A stretch of DNA of 64,000 bases from Pocillopora verrucosa (Eukaryota; Cnidaria; Anthozoa; Scleractinia; Pocilloporidae): positions 18,909,768 to 18,973,767 of the forward strand of contig NC_089313.1 of NCBI RefSeq assembly GCF_036669915.1, read 5' to 3'. The notes under the pieces are model-generated. The model was not told where the DNA came from. It saw only the letters and a list, made by a program, of their open reading frames with translations, and did no database searches. Positions 13,401-25,504 of this stretch are shown here, piece by piece. Within the stretch, counting starts at the first letter, position 1, and each line of letters starts with the position of its first letter. The position numbers and the translations under genes are program-made.

Positions 13401-16400
13401 TACTTCAATAAAAAATGCCTGATGAAAACCCTGCTGGTATACATAATTATTACCTTAGCAGTCTGTTTCTTGCTTGCAAGTGATGTAACAAGGAAGATTG
13501 CAGCGTCTTTGGCTTTCCAGTTGTTGCCACTCTCTGCTTGATAAAGCTGCCATATACCAAGAAGAAAGTTAATCATCACATGAGCCTTAACCATACACAT
13601 CTTATTAAGACTGATCAGTAACTTGCGAGAGCTTCAAACAAGTGACATTCACAGCAAAAGTATGAACCAAGAAAGATTTTAAGGCATCAATGATTTGTAA
13701 CCCTCATAGTATGCATATTTGATAGTGATTTTGTGACACATACTGTGTATTCATTATATTGAGTTGATAAGATTGACAAATATAAGAAAACAAAAAGACT
13801 AGAATGATGAGAGCAAGAATGAGAAAGACAAACTATGCCCATTTTCCTTTCCTAGTTCTTCTGTAGTTTTCAGGAATCAAAGCATAATTTTGGTTACCTG
13901 TAACATAGACACAACATGGCCAGAAAATATTTCTATAACACGCTGCTCATGGAATTTGCACAATCCACGCACAAGATCGGAGGCTGCACGACGTCTGGTG
14001 TCCACATCTAAAAAAAATCAATAACTTTATTGTTGAAAGAATATTTGCAGTTACTGCTACTGTTTTGGTTCTCTGGATATGAAATCTGAAGCTCCAAGTT
14101 TCAAATCATTTCTTAACTTCCTAGTCAACTTGGTTTTTTCCTCAGACATTGGGATTTTTCAATGAGTTCACTTATTCATGGTGTCCCCTGCTCACTAAGA
14201 TCTGCTAGAAGTGTAGACAAATAGATCAGTTCCTTTTCCTTTTTTTTTCAGCAAGTTCATTAAACAAATACTGAGGGGCGAATTAAGATATGATTACTAT
14301 TATGATAGAATATGGATCACTTGAATAAAATATGAAATTCATTTGAAACCTGAGCCCTCAATATCTCTTCTGATGTACTCCTCAGGATTGTCTTCAAACA
14401 CTTCTTCGTCTTCCTCTGATAAAAATTAAAAGACCAGTTAATAACCTTGCCAATACTGAACATTCCACCAGAAAGAAACTGAAACAGAAATATCACTAAT
14501 CTTTAAAATTTCTATACCACAAAACCATCAAGTTGAACATAATAAGGCAAAAATAATGATGAATAATATTAAACAATACAGAATACAGTAAAAATTTACC
14601 TCTAAATTCCACATTTGGTAAAACAACATTTGCACATATACTTTCCAAGGTTTCTTGTTTTTCAAAGAGATATTTATACTGATTTCTCTCTGCTGCTGAT
14701 GCCAAGAATCCAATAGCATTGCTAATAACCTGTAAACCAAAAAGTACCCAGTTGTCAAATGTCCTTCCACTAAAAAGTTACTTTGACATCCTAACTCACC
14801 TCTCTAAATCCTGTCACACCTCAAACCCTTCAAGTCAACTAGCACAGTATACCACTTGTACACTCTTTTCTTTGTTTATCCAAGTGGTGTAAGTAAAACT
14901 CACACTTATCAAATATGCACTTTTTTTTGGTGGATTTGACAAATGTCAATTAACTGAACCTTTAACCTCTAAGAGTGATTAGTAACTATTTTATCCTTTC
15001 AGTATCACCCCTAAAACAAACATTGAGGTCATGAGAATAAAGGAAATGATCACCAACTAAAGCTCTGGATTGTTCATCAAATTCTTTTTGTCAATACCAT
15101 AGGAAATGTATAGGGAACAGTATAGAGAAATGTATACTGATGTTAGGATGTAAAGGATTAACTCAGTCTCCAAGTAGAGCTTGCTGAAGTTTCACTGATA
15201 ACAATCACACTCACAATATCATGTTTTGCTATTTTCTCTGTGTTCACAAGCAGGTTCCAAATAGCTTCCACAAACTTTGGCAAGTAGTTCTGCAAAAAAA
15301 TTAATGAAAGTTGAAGAAGGGAATATAACTATAAATTTATAGGCTTGTTACTTTAAAATATATGATTTGTAATATTTTAATTCAGAATTCTTAAGTATGC
15401 TTTTTATTTAAAGAAATTGCTGCAACAAAGGATTTTACTAGTACAGGATCTAATTATTTTTTCAGAAGGTTTATGAGAAAGCATTGTGCCAATCAATCTG
15501 TCTGCATATCTGTCTCCTTGTAGGTATAGCTGTCGAGATAATATCAGATTTATTCACTAGGAAAAAAAGTTTTTAACAAGACACACCAAGCAATCTTAGC
15601 AATGCTTACAATAACTACTAAAAATTTATCATCAATAAGTGAATTCCTCTACCTCAAAATCTTCATCATATTTTTGAGCATACAATGCTACATTGTCACA
15701 GATTTGTGACTTAATTAGATCTAATGGACCAGCTTCTTCCGTTTCCTACAAAGTCAAACAAAAGAATCCCCACTACATTTGATAAGTCATAATAATTTGA
15801 ACTGATAGTCAGTTGATTCTGTCTGTTTTTGTAATTTTCCTATGACCTCAACACTTCAAATTGGGGAGCAAAAGCCTTTCAGAGGCAGAATTACAGAGTG
15901 AAATGACTTCCAAGCAATATAAATAACAATTTGAAATAAACCTGAAAGGACAAGCTGCTATTTTGCTTACAGAATTCCAGTTCACTATAACTCTATTTAA
16001 CATTGGCAATCCAAGTTTGTTTATAGATTCTCTAAGTTGCTATGCTATTCTATTATTTTCAGCTGTTTTCATTCTTGCAACAGGTAAATGCAAAGTGAGA
16101 GGTTCAAAAGGTTGGAGTTCTCAAAAGGAAGTGAATAAAAAATGCATGCTGCACATGCAAAACTCCTTCATCTTTTCACATGTTATTATGTAAATGAAAG
16201 TAACCAAAGAACCTTTTCCTCTCAATGAAGGGCTACAGATAGAAAGGTCATGCCAGTGCAATTTTTTTTTTCTTTTTTGGTGTTTTCATATTTCAACAGT
16301 TTGTATCCCTTGGGTGGAGGTATCCCAGGAGAAACCTTCCACCGCACTGTTGTCTTACAACAAAAAAATTGACATTAACCTCAACTTGCAGCTGTTTGCT

Positions 16401-19400
16401 GTCTGTTGTAAGAAGAATGAGAAAGTTTTTCATCCACTTTTCCATGTTTTCCTCAAAGTGTTCAGGCAAGTCCTGCAACATTTATTTCCACAATCAGTTG
16501 AAAATACTTCTAGAGTGAGCTTTGAAGGTACAGGTAAATAAATTTGCACTTTCATTATTGTATAGGAAGAATTAAGGATTTAAAGTACACATCCATTACA
16601 AGAGCTAGTGAAGATGCCTTAATCAAATACAAATATCAAAGGATATTTTTCAAAATAATTTGGAAACAAAAAACAATCTTAAAAAAAAACAACAAACAAA
16701 TACAAAAGTTTTTGATGCTTCTTGATAAGTTATATTTTGGGATTTTTTAAGTCATATGTTCTCTGTTATTACCCCTAGCACTAAACAATAGTTCTTTGTA
16801 ATCAGAATATAACTTCCCATAGAACATCACACATTTCAAAGTGAAGGCAACCAGAAAATTTAACTGTGACAGTGACTCTCACTTTTTTCGCATTTTAAAA
16901 GCTTGAATGCTTACAGGCGTACTTCCCATTTTAAAAAATTGCAAGGTTTACAGAACATTTTCAAGTTCTTAACATCAAACTTCAACAGAGGTGAGTAAGT
17001 TTGAACACATTATTGATCACCTGGAAATTTAAGCTGTAGAAAACTTTGCAAATAAGCAAAATAGAGCTGAGAATATCCTTTAGTTTAGCTGGGTCACCTC
17101 CACATCTGTTTGCTTCTTCCATTATGGCCTACAACATAAAGTGCTCGTATATATGTTAAATGCCTTAAGAAGCAAGATATAAAGAGAATTCATCTGAAGA
17201 AAGTATCTCTTCATGTATTGCACATGATCTCAGTTCTTACATGTACACCACATACTGAATTATATGAAAGATTCACGCAACAAACTTACAGATTGCCTAG
17301 AGAGAGCAGTAACAAGAATACACCTTAATCTTACATGTACAAATGTGAAAATGAAATTTGATTGAAAGGTTTGTATACATTTGCTACTTTTACCAGCCCT
17401 CTTCATTTTTGTTCATGTGGAAAATATAAGTGGCACCTGTCTTTGCCCAATCATATTTGTCTTACAGTACCATTGCTACTGCCATGGATACTTAAAGAAA
17501 GTCAACCAATCACATATATGAAAGGAACAACAAATTCAGCTAAATTCAATGGTGCAAATTAATTGTTATAACAAAAGCAAGAAAAGATGGCAAATTATTG
17601 AGATGAGATTCATGGCTTGTTCCTCGCATTTGGATTGTTCATTTGAGTTGAAATGACTGCCATAACAATGGGTGCCACAAAAGTGAACCAAGACAACACT
17701 ACTAACCTCAAAGAGATTTGTCAATGGCTCTGCAAACTTTTCTAACACAAACTTGATCTCAGTCCATAGTTCTTGGGACTTGAATTCATGACGATATCTA
17801 GTCACAATTTTAAAAATTAAAGAATAAATTAGCAATCTATGTCCAGGAGTCATATTGCAGGAAACAACATGTTTCCAACTTAGTTTTTTTGTAGTCTGTA
17901 ATCTAGGTGAGAAAACATTTTCATAAAATACCATTCATACTCTGTTATTCTCTTCCATGAAACTGTCTCTTCTTCCTTAGCTGACTTGGTATCAAGCCAT
18001 TTTGCCAAAAGTGTGTCATCTACAAAGTTCAATTACCCTAGACTTTAGCAGGTCCATGATCATGATAATTCAAGAGGTTTTTTAACAAGGACAGGAATCA
18101 AACCTTTTAAATAGTGAATGAGCAGTCTGTAGAACTCCATTGATTTGGTGAAAATCGCCTTGTTTGAATTTGGCCACAAGCTCCTGCAAATTAATCAAAT
18201 TAAGAAATTCATACCATCCATAAAATAACCAAAGTAAGTATCTATTTGTGACATAGAAAACTTTTATTATTACTGTTCAGTTCCAGTCTTAAAGTTGACA
18301 TTATATTATGTGCACAGTTTTCTGTTGTAGCATTATACCACTAATAGTCAAAGTCTGTTGGCAAAAGCTCCAGTTTAAAGCTTACATTAGGGTCAGTCTA
18401 CTGTGTGCATGAACAGGACACTCAACTTAAAAAATGCTAAGGAGAGGAGGCAAGGGGAGTTGGTGATATGTGATGGTCTAGCATTAATTCCTGGAGAAAA
18501 AGTTCCAACATAAGTTACTTCACAATATACACATAGGGTTTGTGACACTGCAACAGCTGTGTGACTCAGTTTTGAATACAGAATGTATCAATGAAAGTGA
18601 TTCTGTTCTTCAAAAGCACTCCCTTAACAAGGAATTTCCTCCCTGTCATTACTCACTGGTAACAGATTTGTCCACTTTTGTGGGAAATCCTCTCTGCCGA
18701 TCACACTGACTGCATCACTGAGCTGAGAATAAAGAGAGAAAACACAAACACTAAGCTTATTGTGCAAAATCGAAGAAAGATACCATTCTTTTGTCATTAG
18801 AATAAAACAAAGAAAAATATCTGGTTACCCCAAAGTGATGAAAACATCACCCCTTAGATTTACAATACAAAACTCTACCTCTCCAATAATTTATTTTCTA
18901 CATGAGTATACAACTTGCACTATATAAAAATTTATTCATTTTGATCCCTGATTTCTAAGTTTTATCAATAGTAGCATGTTTTCATCCACTCCACCCTTTC
19001 TGAGGTTAAGAGAGGGGCTCACATTGTTGGGAGTTTCCAATCCAAATTTCAGTTCATAAACATACCATCCAGTTGAAAAAAGTCTTCAATTCCTCCAGGG
19101 CTTAAGATTCCCAATGACAAGTATGATGCTTTCAAACCAGTCCCTACCTGCTTCTGGAGCTTTTCAGGACTTCTAAGCATCAAATCAACAATTTCTCTCT
19201 TGACTAGAAAACCACAGTAAAACAGATCATCAATATCTTATGCTGTTTCCATACAAATAACTTTGTTAACAACTGCATTGCTAAGTGGAGGTTGGGTGCC
19301 TGAAACATCCAGGAGCTTCCACTATTGGCAACCAGCTCCTAGATGGAGACTTCTCCCATGGCTGGCAAATCCTGGCAATGCAGCCACGAGCCCCCCACAC

Positions 19401-21418
19401 AGGAAAAGAAAACAGGCACCCGTCACACTGAATAAACATTGGAAAGAGGGAGGGAAGGGGTGGGGAAAACTGCCTGAACAATGAGCTGCCACTCCTCACA
19501 ATGCTGTAAGTTTATGCTCAAAGTAGATACAAGAATGCCTCAAACAAAGAACACATAGAATTCCAAGGCATGCGCGTATGAAAAAAACTGCTGACTACTA
19601 GAGAACACTGATGTTCTTTGTTGTTAACTCCATTACATTGCGTTTAACTGCATTTAAATATACATAAATGAGTTTGGGAAGGGTGCCTCTATGATTTAAG
19701 GGGTGCTAAAAGCAAAGGGTAAAGTTATTCATAACAACCTTGTATCCAATGACTACTCTATAACTTTCAGGATGGAGAAATAACTTGTCTTTGTGAGAAT
19801 TTTCAGAAGTAATAGCTAATTGCAGACAGCCACAGTGACCTATTCAGCAGGTCTACACTGCTTTGCAAGCTAAATCAATTCAAGTAAAACTAAATCAACC
19901 CATGCATTATAGAAGTGGTTCAATCAATTAACACAGTAATATCAGAACTGCTACAATGCATCATACTTGTTTCCCTGTCAGCATCGTTAATCTTGTTTGG
20001 TTCATCAGGAATCTAACAAAACAAAAATCAATATTCACACTTTATGCCCAAAATGGCAACTACAAAGTGTTTTGTTACCACTTGAAACCTATGACAGTTC
20101 ATTTCAGAAACTGTAAGTATCACACAGTATTTGAATTTCTTATTCATTCTAACACCAATAAGTGCATTAATTGTTTAGTCATGTACATCAGTCCCTAATC
20201 TTGTTACAAGCTGTATTATGTTACTCAAATAGCAGTTTAATGAAAGAGAATCCTTCAGTTTTTGAAATACACAGAACATTAAAAAAAAATAGTTTCAAGT
20301 CCTCAAGCTGTACTTCCAATTGACTTACAATTCTCCAGTTTCGCTTCACACTGTTCTTGAACGCAATAGCAGCAGCCACTCTTATCAATTCACCCTCATT
20401 ATTATTATTCACAATGCCCAATAGTAGAACATTGTAACCACTGCTTCCTTCCACTGTCTCAAGATACTTCTCAGCTAAAATAGTCGAAAGAAAGCATGTA
20501 ATCTAAAAAAATGTGTGAAAGGTAAAATAACTCCAACAAAAATATGATAAACTAAAGCAGCATTACTGGAAAGGCTGTTGTTGAGCTGCAATCCCTAACA
20601 CCAATCACAGCACAGATCTTTGGAAATACATGATAGTGAATTGCTGTCTTGTTTCACTTAGCAGACTACATATTACACTGCTGTGGGTGATACCTCCAAG
20701 GTAACTGCTACTTCAAAACTTAATTACAGCCCTGACTAACAAATTATGTTAAAAGAGAGTTTAAAGAAGTTAATTTTTCAAAATATTTTGGTCAAGGAAG
20801 TCTCTCCTTAGTCAGTCTTAGCTGAATATTATTGTAACTGTTCTAGTGAGAGCACAGGCGGCCCAAGCTCCAGCTGTGAGATGATCATCTTGTGCAATAA
20901 CAATCATGGCAGAATTATAAGAGTTTGTATGGGAATATTTACGACCACTCTAAGGAATAAAAAAATACGTCAAATTCTTGATAAAAATCGATTAGAACTT
21001 GGACCATCACATCGCAGTACATTAAAATGACAAAACAGCTTGTTAAAGTATAATTTAGCTAAATTTACATTTCCTTCCGAAAAAGAAAGTCGGCCCGACG
21101 TAAGAAGAACATTCTAGCCATGAAACTTCAGTTTAAGGTAATACAGTCCTTCAACTTGTACTCGCTGGATTTGTGCTGCTCACGATATATATCATTGTAC
21201 TATAAAACAAAAGCATTCTTATAGATTCATTCTATATGTGAGAAAGTTCCTGTCTCAAGTATTTTGCGACAGGAAACGGCTTTGATGTGTGCAGAATTAT
21301 ATCTTTCGTAAATCTACCAAGTTTAACCGAAGCCATCCTTACCTTGTTTCCGAACGTTCGTTTCAAACGATAAAGTGTTTTTCAAATTGAGAGCCAGCAA
21401 AGCGTTCGCATCTGTCAT
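3756..21418 (-). CDS. CSE1L: Exportin-2 (CSE1L/CAS), complete, 32 coding exons
   Basis: Importin-beta family HEAT-repeat receptor that, with Ran-GTP, re-exports importin-alpha from the nucleus. Exons from 5' to 3': 21343-21418, 20329-20474, 19967-20012, 19148-19203, 18657-18722, 18104-18183, 17707-17797, 17021-17128, 16386-16472, 15653-15745, 15215-15289, 14600-14729, 14350-14415, 13898-14007, 13454-13546, 13128-13212, 12730-12791, 12330-12466, 11664-11767, 10249-10346, 9690-9748, 9178-9269, 8385-8504, 7658-7737, 6727-6824, 6538-6623, 6304-6385, 5757-5805, 5104-5198, 4541-4638, 4046-4179, 3756-3845. They total 2892 nt, a single frame of 963 residues; human is 971. Landmarks: the importin-beta N-terminal motif FKNSVKRNWRI (exon 2), DFPQKW (exon 5), YRHEFKSQELWTEIK (exon 7), VTSLASK (exon 15), MRSFSLLQEAI (exon 20), FELPEDDSIPDDEHF (exon 30) and the C-terminal RKYLQEAGVSLG. 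All junctions read as GT-AG; exon 9 uses a weak GTTGAG donor. Introns carry a LINE tail and two MITE-type repeats. Confidence 0.97.
8737..8812. repeat. Two-copy 39 bp tandem duplication in a CSE1L intron
   Basis: A 39 bp unit beginning CTTTTTTAGCCTTGTTG is repeated directly at 8737 and 8776, with only one or two differences near the end. It lies in the intron between CSE1L exons 22 and 23. The high identity suggests a recent slippage duplication. Confidence 0.85.
9984..10192 (-). repeat. ~210 bp interspersed repeat, family 1, copy A
   Basis: MITE-like element bounded by TAACCCTTTCACTCCC on the left and GGGAGTTCAAGGGTTAA on the right, so the ends are inverted repeats. It is the reverse complement of the copies at 29391, 31564, 44299 and 46118. 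It lies in the intron between CSE1L exons 20 and 21, just downstream of exon 20's donor. It codes for nothing recognisable. Confidence 0.8.
10399..10473. repeat. (AAT)n microsatellite, probably a LINE 3' tail
   Basis: A run of about 25 AAT units with two GAT interruptions. On the minus strand it reads (ATT)n and sits directly downstream of the minus-strand reverse-transcriptase remnant at 10740-11040. This fits the simple-repeat 3' tails of CR1/L2-type non-LTR elements. Confidence 0.85.
10474..11040 (-). mobile_element. Decayed non-LTR retrotransposon (CR1/L2-like), 3' end of ORF2
   Basis: Read on the minus strand from about 11040, the translation contains FKILLFVYKALNGITPPYI, then an R-Y-N-L-R motif, then AGPKLWNELL, and ends with FKHLLKTHLESL. 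This is the typical C-terminal end of LINE ORF2 proteins (the YKALNGLAPPYLSDLL and APKLWNSLP motifs). An in-frame stop between the R-Y-N-L-R and AGPKLW parts shows it is dead. The 3' UTR-like part, 10474-10740, leads to the AAT tail. It is a 5'-truncated insertion inside a CSE1L intron. Confidence 0.8.
14962..15161. repeat. ~200 bp interspersed repeat, family 2
   Basis: Element bounded by TTAACCTCTAAGAGTGATTA and GATGTAAAGGATTAA, in the CSE1L intron between exons 11 and 12. An internal segment (TATCACCCCTAAAAC, then ATGATCACCAAC) recurs at 21642-21700, so this is a dispersed family. I remember similar sequences as common in coral genomes. It is non-coding. Confidence 0.65.
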
Positions 21419-21624
21419 CTTCAAGCAGCACCAGAAGCACCAAACTTCGATCTTAAACTTTCAGAAGAAGTATCTTATGCCCGGATATTCTGGGAAATAG
21501 CTTTCCTAATCGCACCAGGGAAATTATACGTTTTTTTCAAATTTTCATGAAATGCGCCATCAACTATGCGCATGTCAGGATTTCCTTGCACATGGTTATT
21601 CTCGTTCCCAAACTCCTCCTCCAA
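21419..21624. promoter_or_regulatory. CSE1L 5' flank
   Basis: Region directly upstream of the CSE1L start codon, ending where repeat sequence begins. It should contain the 5' UTR and core promoter by position. I see no TATA box at a convincing place and no specific binding site I would name. Confidence 0.4.
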
Positions 21625-21758
21625 CAAATAGTTTTCCTTACATTATCACCCCTGAATCACATGTCAAGTACACAAGAATAAAAGACATGATCACCAACAA
21701 AATAAACTCTTGACGTTTAAACAAATTTTCCTTAGCAGGGTTAGGAGGAAGAAATATA
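21625..21758. repeat. Partial copy of repeat family 2, flanking the fold-back element
   Basis: TATCACCCCTGAATCACATG and GACATGATCACCAACAAAAT match the internal part of the element at 14962-15161. The similarity fades just where the fold-back transposon begins at 21759, suggesting the transposon landed in or beside this older repeat. Confidence 0.55.
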
Positions 21759-22893
21759 CGTAAGTACTAAAACAAGGAACGACCTAAAACCTCCTAAAAC
21801 CACCTAAAACCACCTACAACCACCTACAACCATCTACAACCACCTCAAAAATTTCAACAACCACCCACAACCACCTCAAAAACATCTACAACCACTCGCA
21901 AACTATCTAAAACCATCTAAAACAAGGCATAAATTTCTAAAATAAGGCGAAACGACAACATGTCACGTACACGAAAAACGAGAATCGAACGAAACCTCTA
22001 CCTCCCCCTGAAATCTTACTCTCCCTGGTCCCATGTATAATCAACCATCTCACGAAATGAAATGCGATAGCATGCTTATTATTTTATATTCCCTCAGCAA
22101 AAGACTTAAAGAACTTTACAAAATGAACTAACAAGTTACAAAAAATAATAACGTTGAACACGAGAAGGGAAATTCCATATCTACAAGCAACCATGTATTA
22201 TTTTGTTTATCATATAAATACAATAGCCCTTTTCTGGGAAGAAAATCCGACCTCATTAATGAATGCAAATAAATGAATCGACAATCCTCGAATAACAATC
22301 GTAGAGTACGTTGGCGCTGACTCTTAAGATGGAAAATGCTTTGAATCATGGTTACAAAAACTTCCATATATACGCGTGCCTATGTATGATTCCCAATGTA
22401 TTATTTTTTGTAGCATGTTGCTCGACATCTCACTCGTTCACTGCGCTCACTCGTGAGCTATCGAGTTAAACACTCGAAGATTAATTCCATATCTACGCGC
22501 GCCCATGTATTATTCCCTATTTATTATTTTTTGTAACTTGTTAGTTCATTTTGTAAAGTTCTTTAAGTCTTTTGCTGAGGGAATATAAAATAATTAGCAT
22601 GCTATCGCATTTCATTTCGTGAGATGGTTGATTATACATGGGACCAGGGAGAATAAGATTTCAGGGGGAGGTAGAGGTTTCGTTCGATTCTCGTATTTCG
22701 TGTACGTGACATGTTGTCGTTTCGCCTTATTTTAGACATTTATGCCTTGTTTTAGATGGTTTTAGATAGTTTGCGAGTGGTTGTAGATGTTTTTGAGGTG
22801 GTTGTGGGTGGTTGTTGAAATTTTTGAGGTGGTTGTAGATGGCTGTAGGTGGTTTTAGGTGGTTTTAGGTCGTTCCTTGTTTTAGTACTTACC
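21759..22893. mobile_element. Fold-back DNA transposon with ~390 bp inverted arms and 9 bp target duplication (Mutator-like, non-autonomous)
   Basis: The left arm, from about 21760 to 22150, is the near-perfect reverse complement of the right arm, from about 22510 to 22892. Both ends read GTAAGTACTAAAACAAGG going inwards. The nonamer AGAAATATA lies directly outside each end (21750-21758 and 22894-22902), which marks a 9 bp target-site duplication. Each arm starts with a cluster of CCACCTA-type decamers. The ~360 bp centre holds direct repeats of TTCCATATCTAC and CATGTATTATT and no transposase. Long inverted arms with a 9 bp duplication fit Mutator-like elements or a fold-back relative. It lies between the CSE1L promoter and OST4. 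Confidence 0.85.
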
Positions 22894-24230
22894 AGAAATA
22901 TAACCATTTTGGAAAAGACAAGATAGAACTGTCCAAAACCCCAGAGAATTTTCGCTGCCTCATTCTTGAAATAGAGAACACCATGGTACTCTTCCAATAT
23001 CACAAATTCTGATGATTCAGTAGGAAAGGATGGCTAGAAATTTTTGCAATTGTTGGGAATTGCTGCAATTAATATTGGCTGGTGTATGGTAATAGTTTTT
23101 CCCTCAACTGAGAAAGAATTTTCTGCTAGGAGAAAGAAACTTTTAACTGCAAGTTGGCATTCTACTGAACCTTACCTTGAATTTTCAATTCTCCCTCTCT
23201 TGTACCAACGTACATTATTTCATAAACTCTGAAGATTCATCAATTCTCAAACATAGGTTTTTATTGGGCTTACTACAGCATTACATAGAAGACGTATTTG
23301 TAAGTTAGAATCCACAATAACAGCAAAATCCTTTAAATTCTAATTGTTTTTCATCTCTAGGCATTTCCTTTCATTTTCTTGAATCACTGAAGAATATGAA
23401 CTTTTAATTTTTTCTTTACCTGTGGAAAAAAAAAACAATGATTTAGTTTATCTCCATATGTTACCATTCCTTTCAGGTGTAATAAACATATATTAGAGGA
23501 CATAGGAAATATTTAAGGTTCAGTAGCAAATTATACCCCACAAATTCTCACAGCAAGATATCAGTGATGACAAGAACAAGAATTTAGATATATTTAAAAC
23601 TTTGTATACTCCTTAATCATTCTCAATATACTCTGTTACACTAGATATGTAACACAGTCCATTACATAACCCTTACTGGCTTTCTCTGGCTTTCTCTGGC
23701 TTCCTTGCCTCCTCTATAAATGTTAATAAATACTGCTTTTTATTTTTAAGTGTGCATATAAGAGGCAGAATCTACAAAATGAATCTGAAATTAATTTGCA
23801 ACTGTTCCAATTGAAAATTAAAGCCACTTGGGAACGTAGGCTTGAAGACAAACTTAATGAGCTAGATGACAACAGTTTGAGTCGTTTTTGATACATATGA
23901 AAATAATCAAAACAAAGTAGAAAACCTTGAACATGAAAGTTTACTTGGGTTAAAAACATCAAACTCAAAAGGATAATAAAAGAGAAAACAAGCATGTTTA
24001 AGGATGGAAAAGATTCCCATAGATTATATAAGGAACTTGTATTATAAACATTTAATTTGTTCTGACTGACAAACATTAAATAAGTCCTACTGAGATATTG
24101 AACCTCAGCAGGCAATTGTGAAACTTGGTACAGTTTCGAATTGATTGCTTCATCTGTGTTGCCGTGGCCAGAACTGATGATAGCTTTTATCAAAAGATGT
24201 CCTAACTTACGTTACTTTCAAGCAAGTTGC
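22894..24230. other. Spacer and probable OST4 3' UTR
   Basis: No recognisable gene. The half nearer 24230 is probably the OST4 3' UTR. TTTATT (AATAAA on the minus strand) occurs near 23739 and 23270 as possible poly(A) signals. A short run of CTGGCTTTCT units at 23681-23703 is the only local repeat seen. The 156-codon minus-strand open frame at 23723-24193 shows no family motif and I treat it as chance. Confidence 0.4.
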
Positions 24231-24347
24231 TCATTCTTCCTTCCTCTTGGGATTGTTGACTGCAACAAAGTGATAAAGGACAACAAGAAGAAATAGGGAG
24301 ACACCTAGGATGTTCGCAAACGCTGCTAGCTGGACGTCTGTGATCAT
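24231..24347 (-). CDS. OST4: OST4, oligosaccharyltransferase complex subunit 4 (microprotein)
   Basis: A 38-residue single-span membrane protein beginning [19 protein letters not shown] and ending [11 protein letters not shown]. It matches the family almost residue for residue (human OST4 is 37 residues). The whole protein is in one exon. A splice acceptor (TTTACAG) lies only four bases upstream of the start codon, so a separate 5' UTR exon is implied. OST4 sits in the ER membrane and stabilises the STT3-containing oligosaccharyltransferase that transfers the glycan to Asn residues during N-glycosylation. The hydrophobic span is about residues 9-30. The gene is easy to miss because of its length. 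Confidence 0.96.
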   Translation of the reverse strand: MITDVQLAAFANILGVSLFLLVVLYHFVAVNNPKRKEE

Positions 24348-24460
24348 GACTGTAAACAAGGAAATACAATGCATTAATAACATTTTAAAAGTCCAAAATG
24401 GCAGTCAACACTTGAAAGGGGGTTCAACCATATAAATACAGTGTATTCTCAATATGAAGT

Positions 24461-24477
24461 GATGATGATGATGATGA
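24461..24477. repeat. (GAT)n microsatellite
   Basis: Short run of GAT units in the intron or 5' spacer upstream of the OST4 coding exon. No function is evident. Confidence 0.7.
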
Positions 24478-25307
24478 CCTTCACTTCTATACAATCATAT
24501 TTCAAGCTACTTGTAAGCTTGTGCAGTCGCATGAACAAAAAAAGGAAAATTACAAGTTATGTAAACAAGACTTGAATTTGAAAATAGAAAATGATGTATA
24601 TTATCACTTCTTAGTAAAAACAAAATTGGTATGACTGTATAAGGTGAGCAGTAGAAGCTAAACTGGAACCTGGGTAATGTTAAAAGGTCACATCCCCTCA
24701 GAGAGTAACCATTTGAGCGACATTTAAGGATGTTTTCAGACAGTTAGTTGGGGAAAGTAGCATTATTGCCTTTGTAAAAAAGCTTGAAGATGTCTAATTT
24801 ATAATACAAAGAAAGTGAAGCCCACTGGTCGTATCTAAGCACGCTTTATGATGTTGTGGCCAGTTGAAACATCATCAGGGTAAATACCAATTTTTTTTTG
24901 CGATGACATAAACATCCCTTTGATGTTTTGGGTATGCAGTATCTGCAGCTCTAAAAGAGTTTTAATAATGCCTAAAGACTAAAAATGCGTCTAAATAGAG
25001 TAAGTGGCAATCGATTTGCGAGGAACAGAAACTTGAATCGTCTAACATACACATAATTCAAAGATCGTTTTATACTGTAACGAATATTCATAGAGGTATA
25101 ACTCATTTCACTATTACGCAGATAAATACTGTTTACTTCGTTGGTCAAAAAGAACCTATATAAAGATAAATAACTCTTATCTAGTATAGCCTTCCATGTA
25201 CTACACGCGTGTACGTAAGATCAATCCTATTTACGCCAAATTCGCGCTATAATTCCGCTTCTGTGACACTCAACATACATATAGAAATAACAGAGATTGC
25301 AGCTTAC

Positions 25308-25504
25308 TTCTTCCAAGGCTGATAGATGGATCTTAAAGCTTCAATACTGCTCTTTGTTCAAATCACCGAACCTTTCAATTCAAGAGTTACACGAAGAAGG
25401 CCGAGATCGTGTAATGTGGACTGGGATAGAGGTATTGATCGCAAGAGCTTCTGGGGGACAACTTGTTTACGCTTACATATCGTACTACTCCAACAGATTT
25501 CAAG
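25308..25504. promoter_or_regulatory. Shared head-to-head 5' region of OST4 (-) and ACOT13 (+)
   Basis: OST4 is transcribed leftwards and its coding exon begins with a splice acceptor, so an untranslated first exon must lie further right. A usable minus-strand donor (GTAAGC) occurs at 25302-25307, making the sequence from 25308 upward a candidate first exon. ACOT13 starts translation at 25505 going right. The two start regions therefore lie within about 200 bp, which suggests a bidirectional promoter. No transcript data support the exact sites. Confidence 0.45.

Noticed and set aside
17936..18021. Open stretch in the CSE1L intron between exons 6 and 7 with an acceptor-like TTTGTAG, readable for about 30 codons
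   Set aside because: Joining it to exon 6 gives an immediate stop in the required phase, and exon 6 joins exon 7 directly in frame with perfect family similarity. At most it would be a poison exon; there is no evidence.
19263..19499. Overlapping open frames on both strands in a GC-richer patch of a CSE1L intron
   Set aside because: Mutually overlapping frames without family motifs and no similarity to the block at 8041; no gene call is justified.
23723..24193. 156-codon minus-strand frame below OST4
   Set aside because: Composition is low-complexity Leu/Ser/Phe with no conserved motif; more likely OST4 3' UTR or spacer.
24830..24895. CTGATGATG on the minus strand as a second hammerhead-like core
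   Set aside because: The following sequence lacks GAAA at the required place and the flanks do not match the Penelope-type segment.
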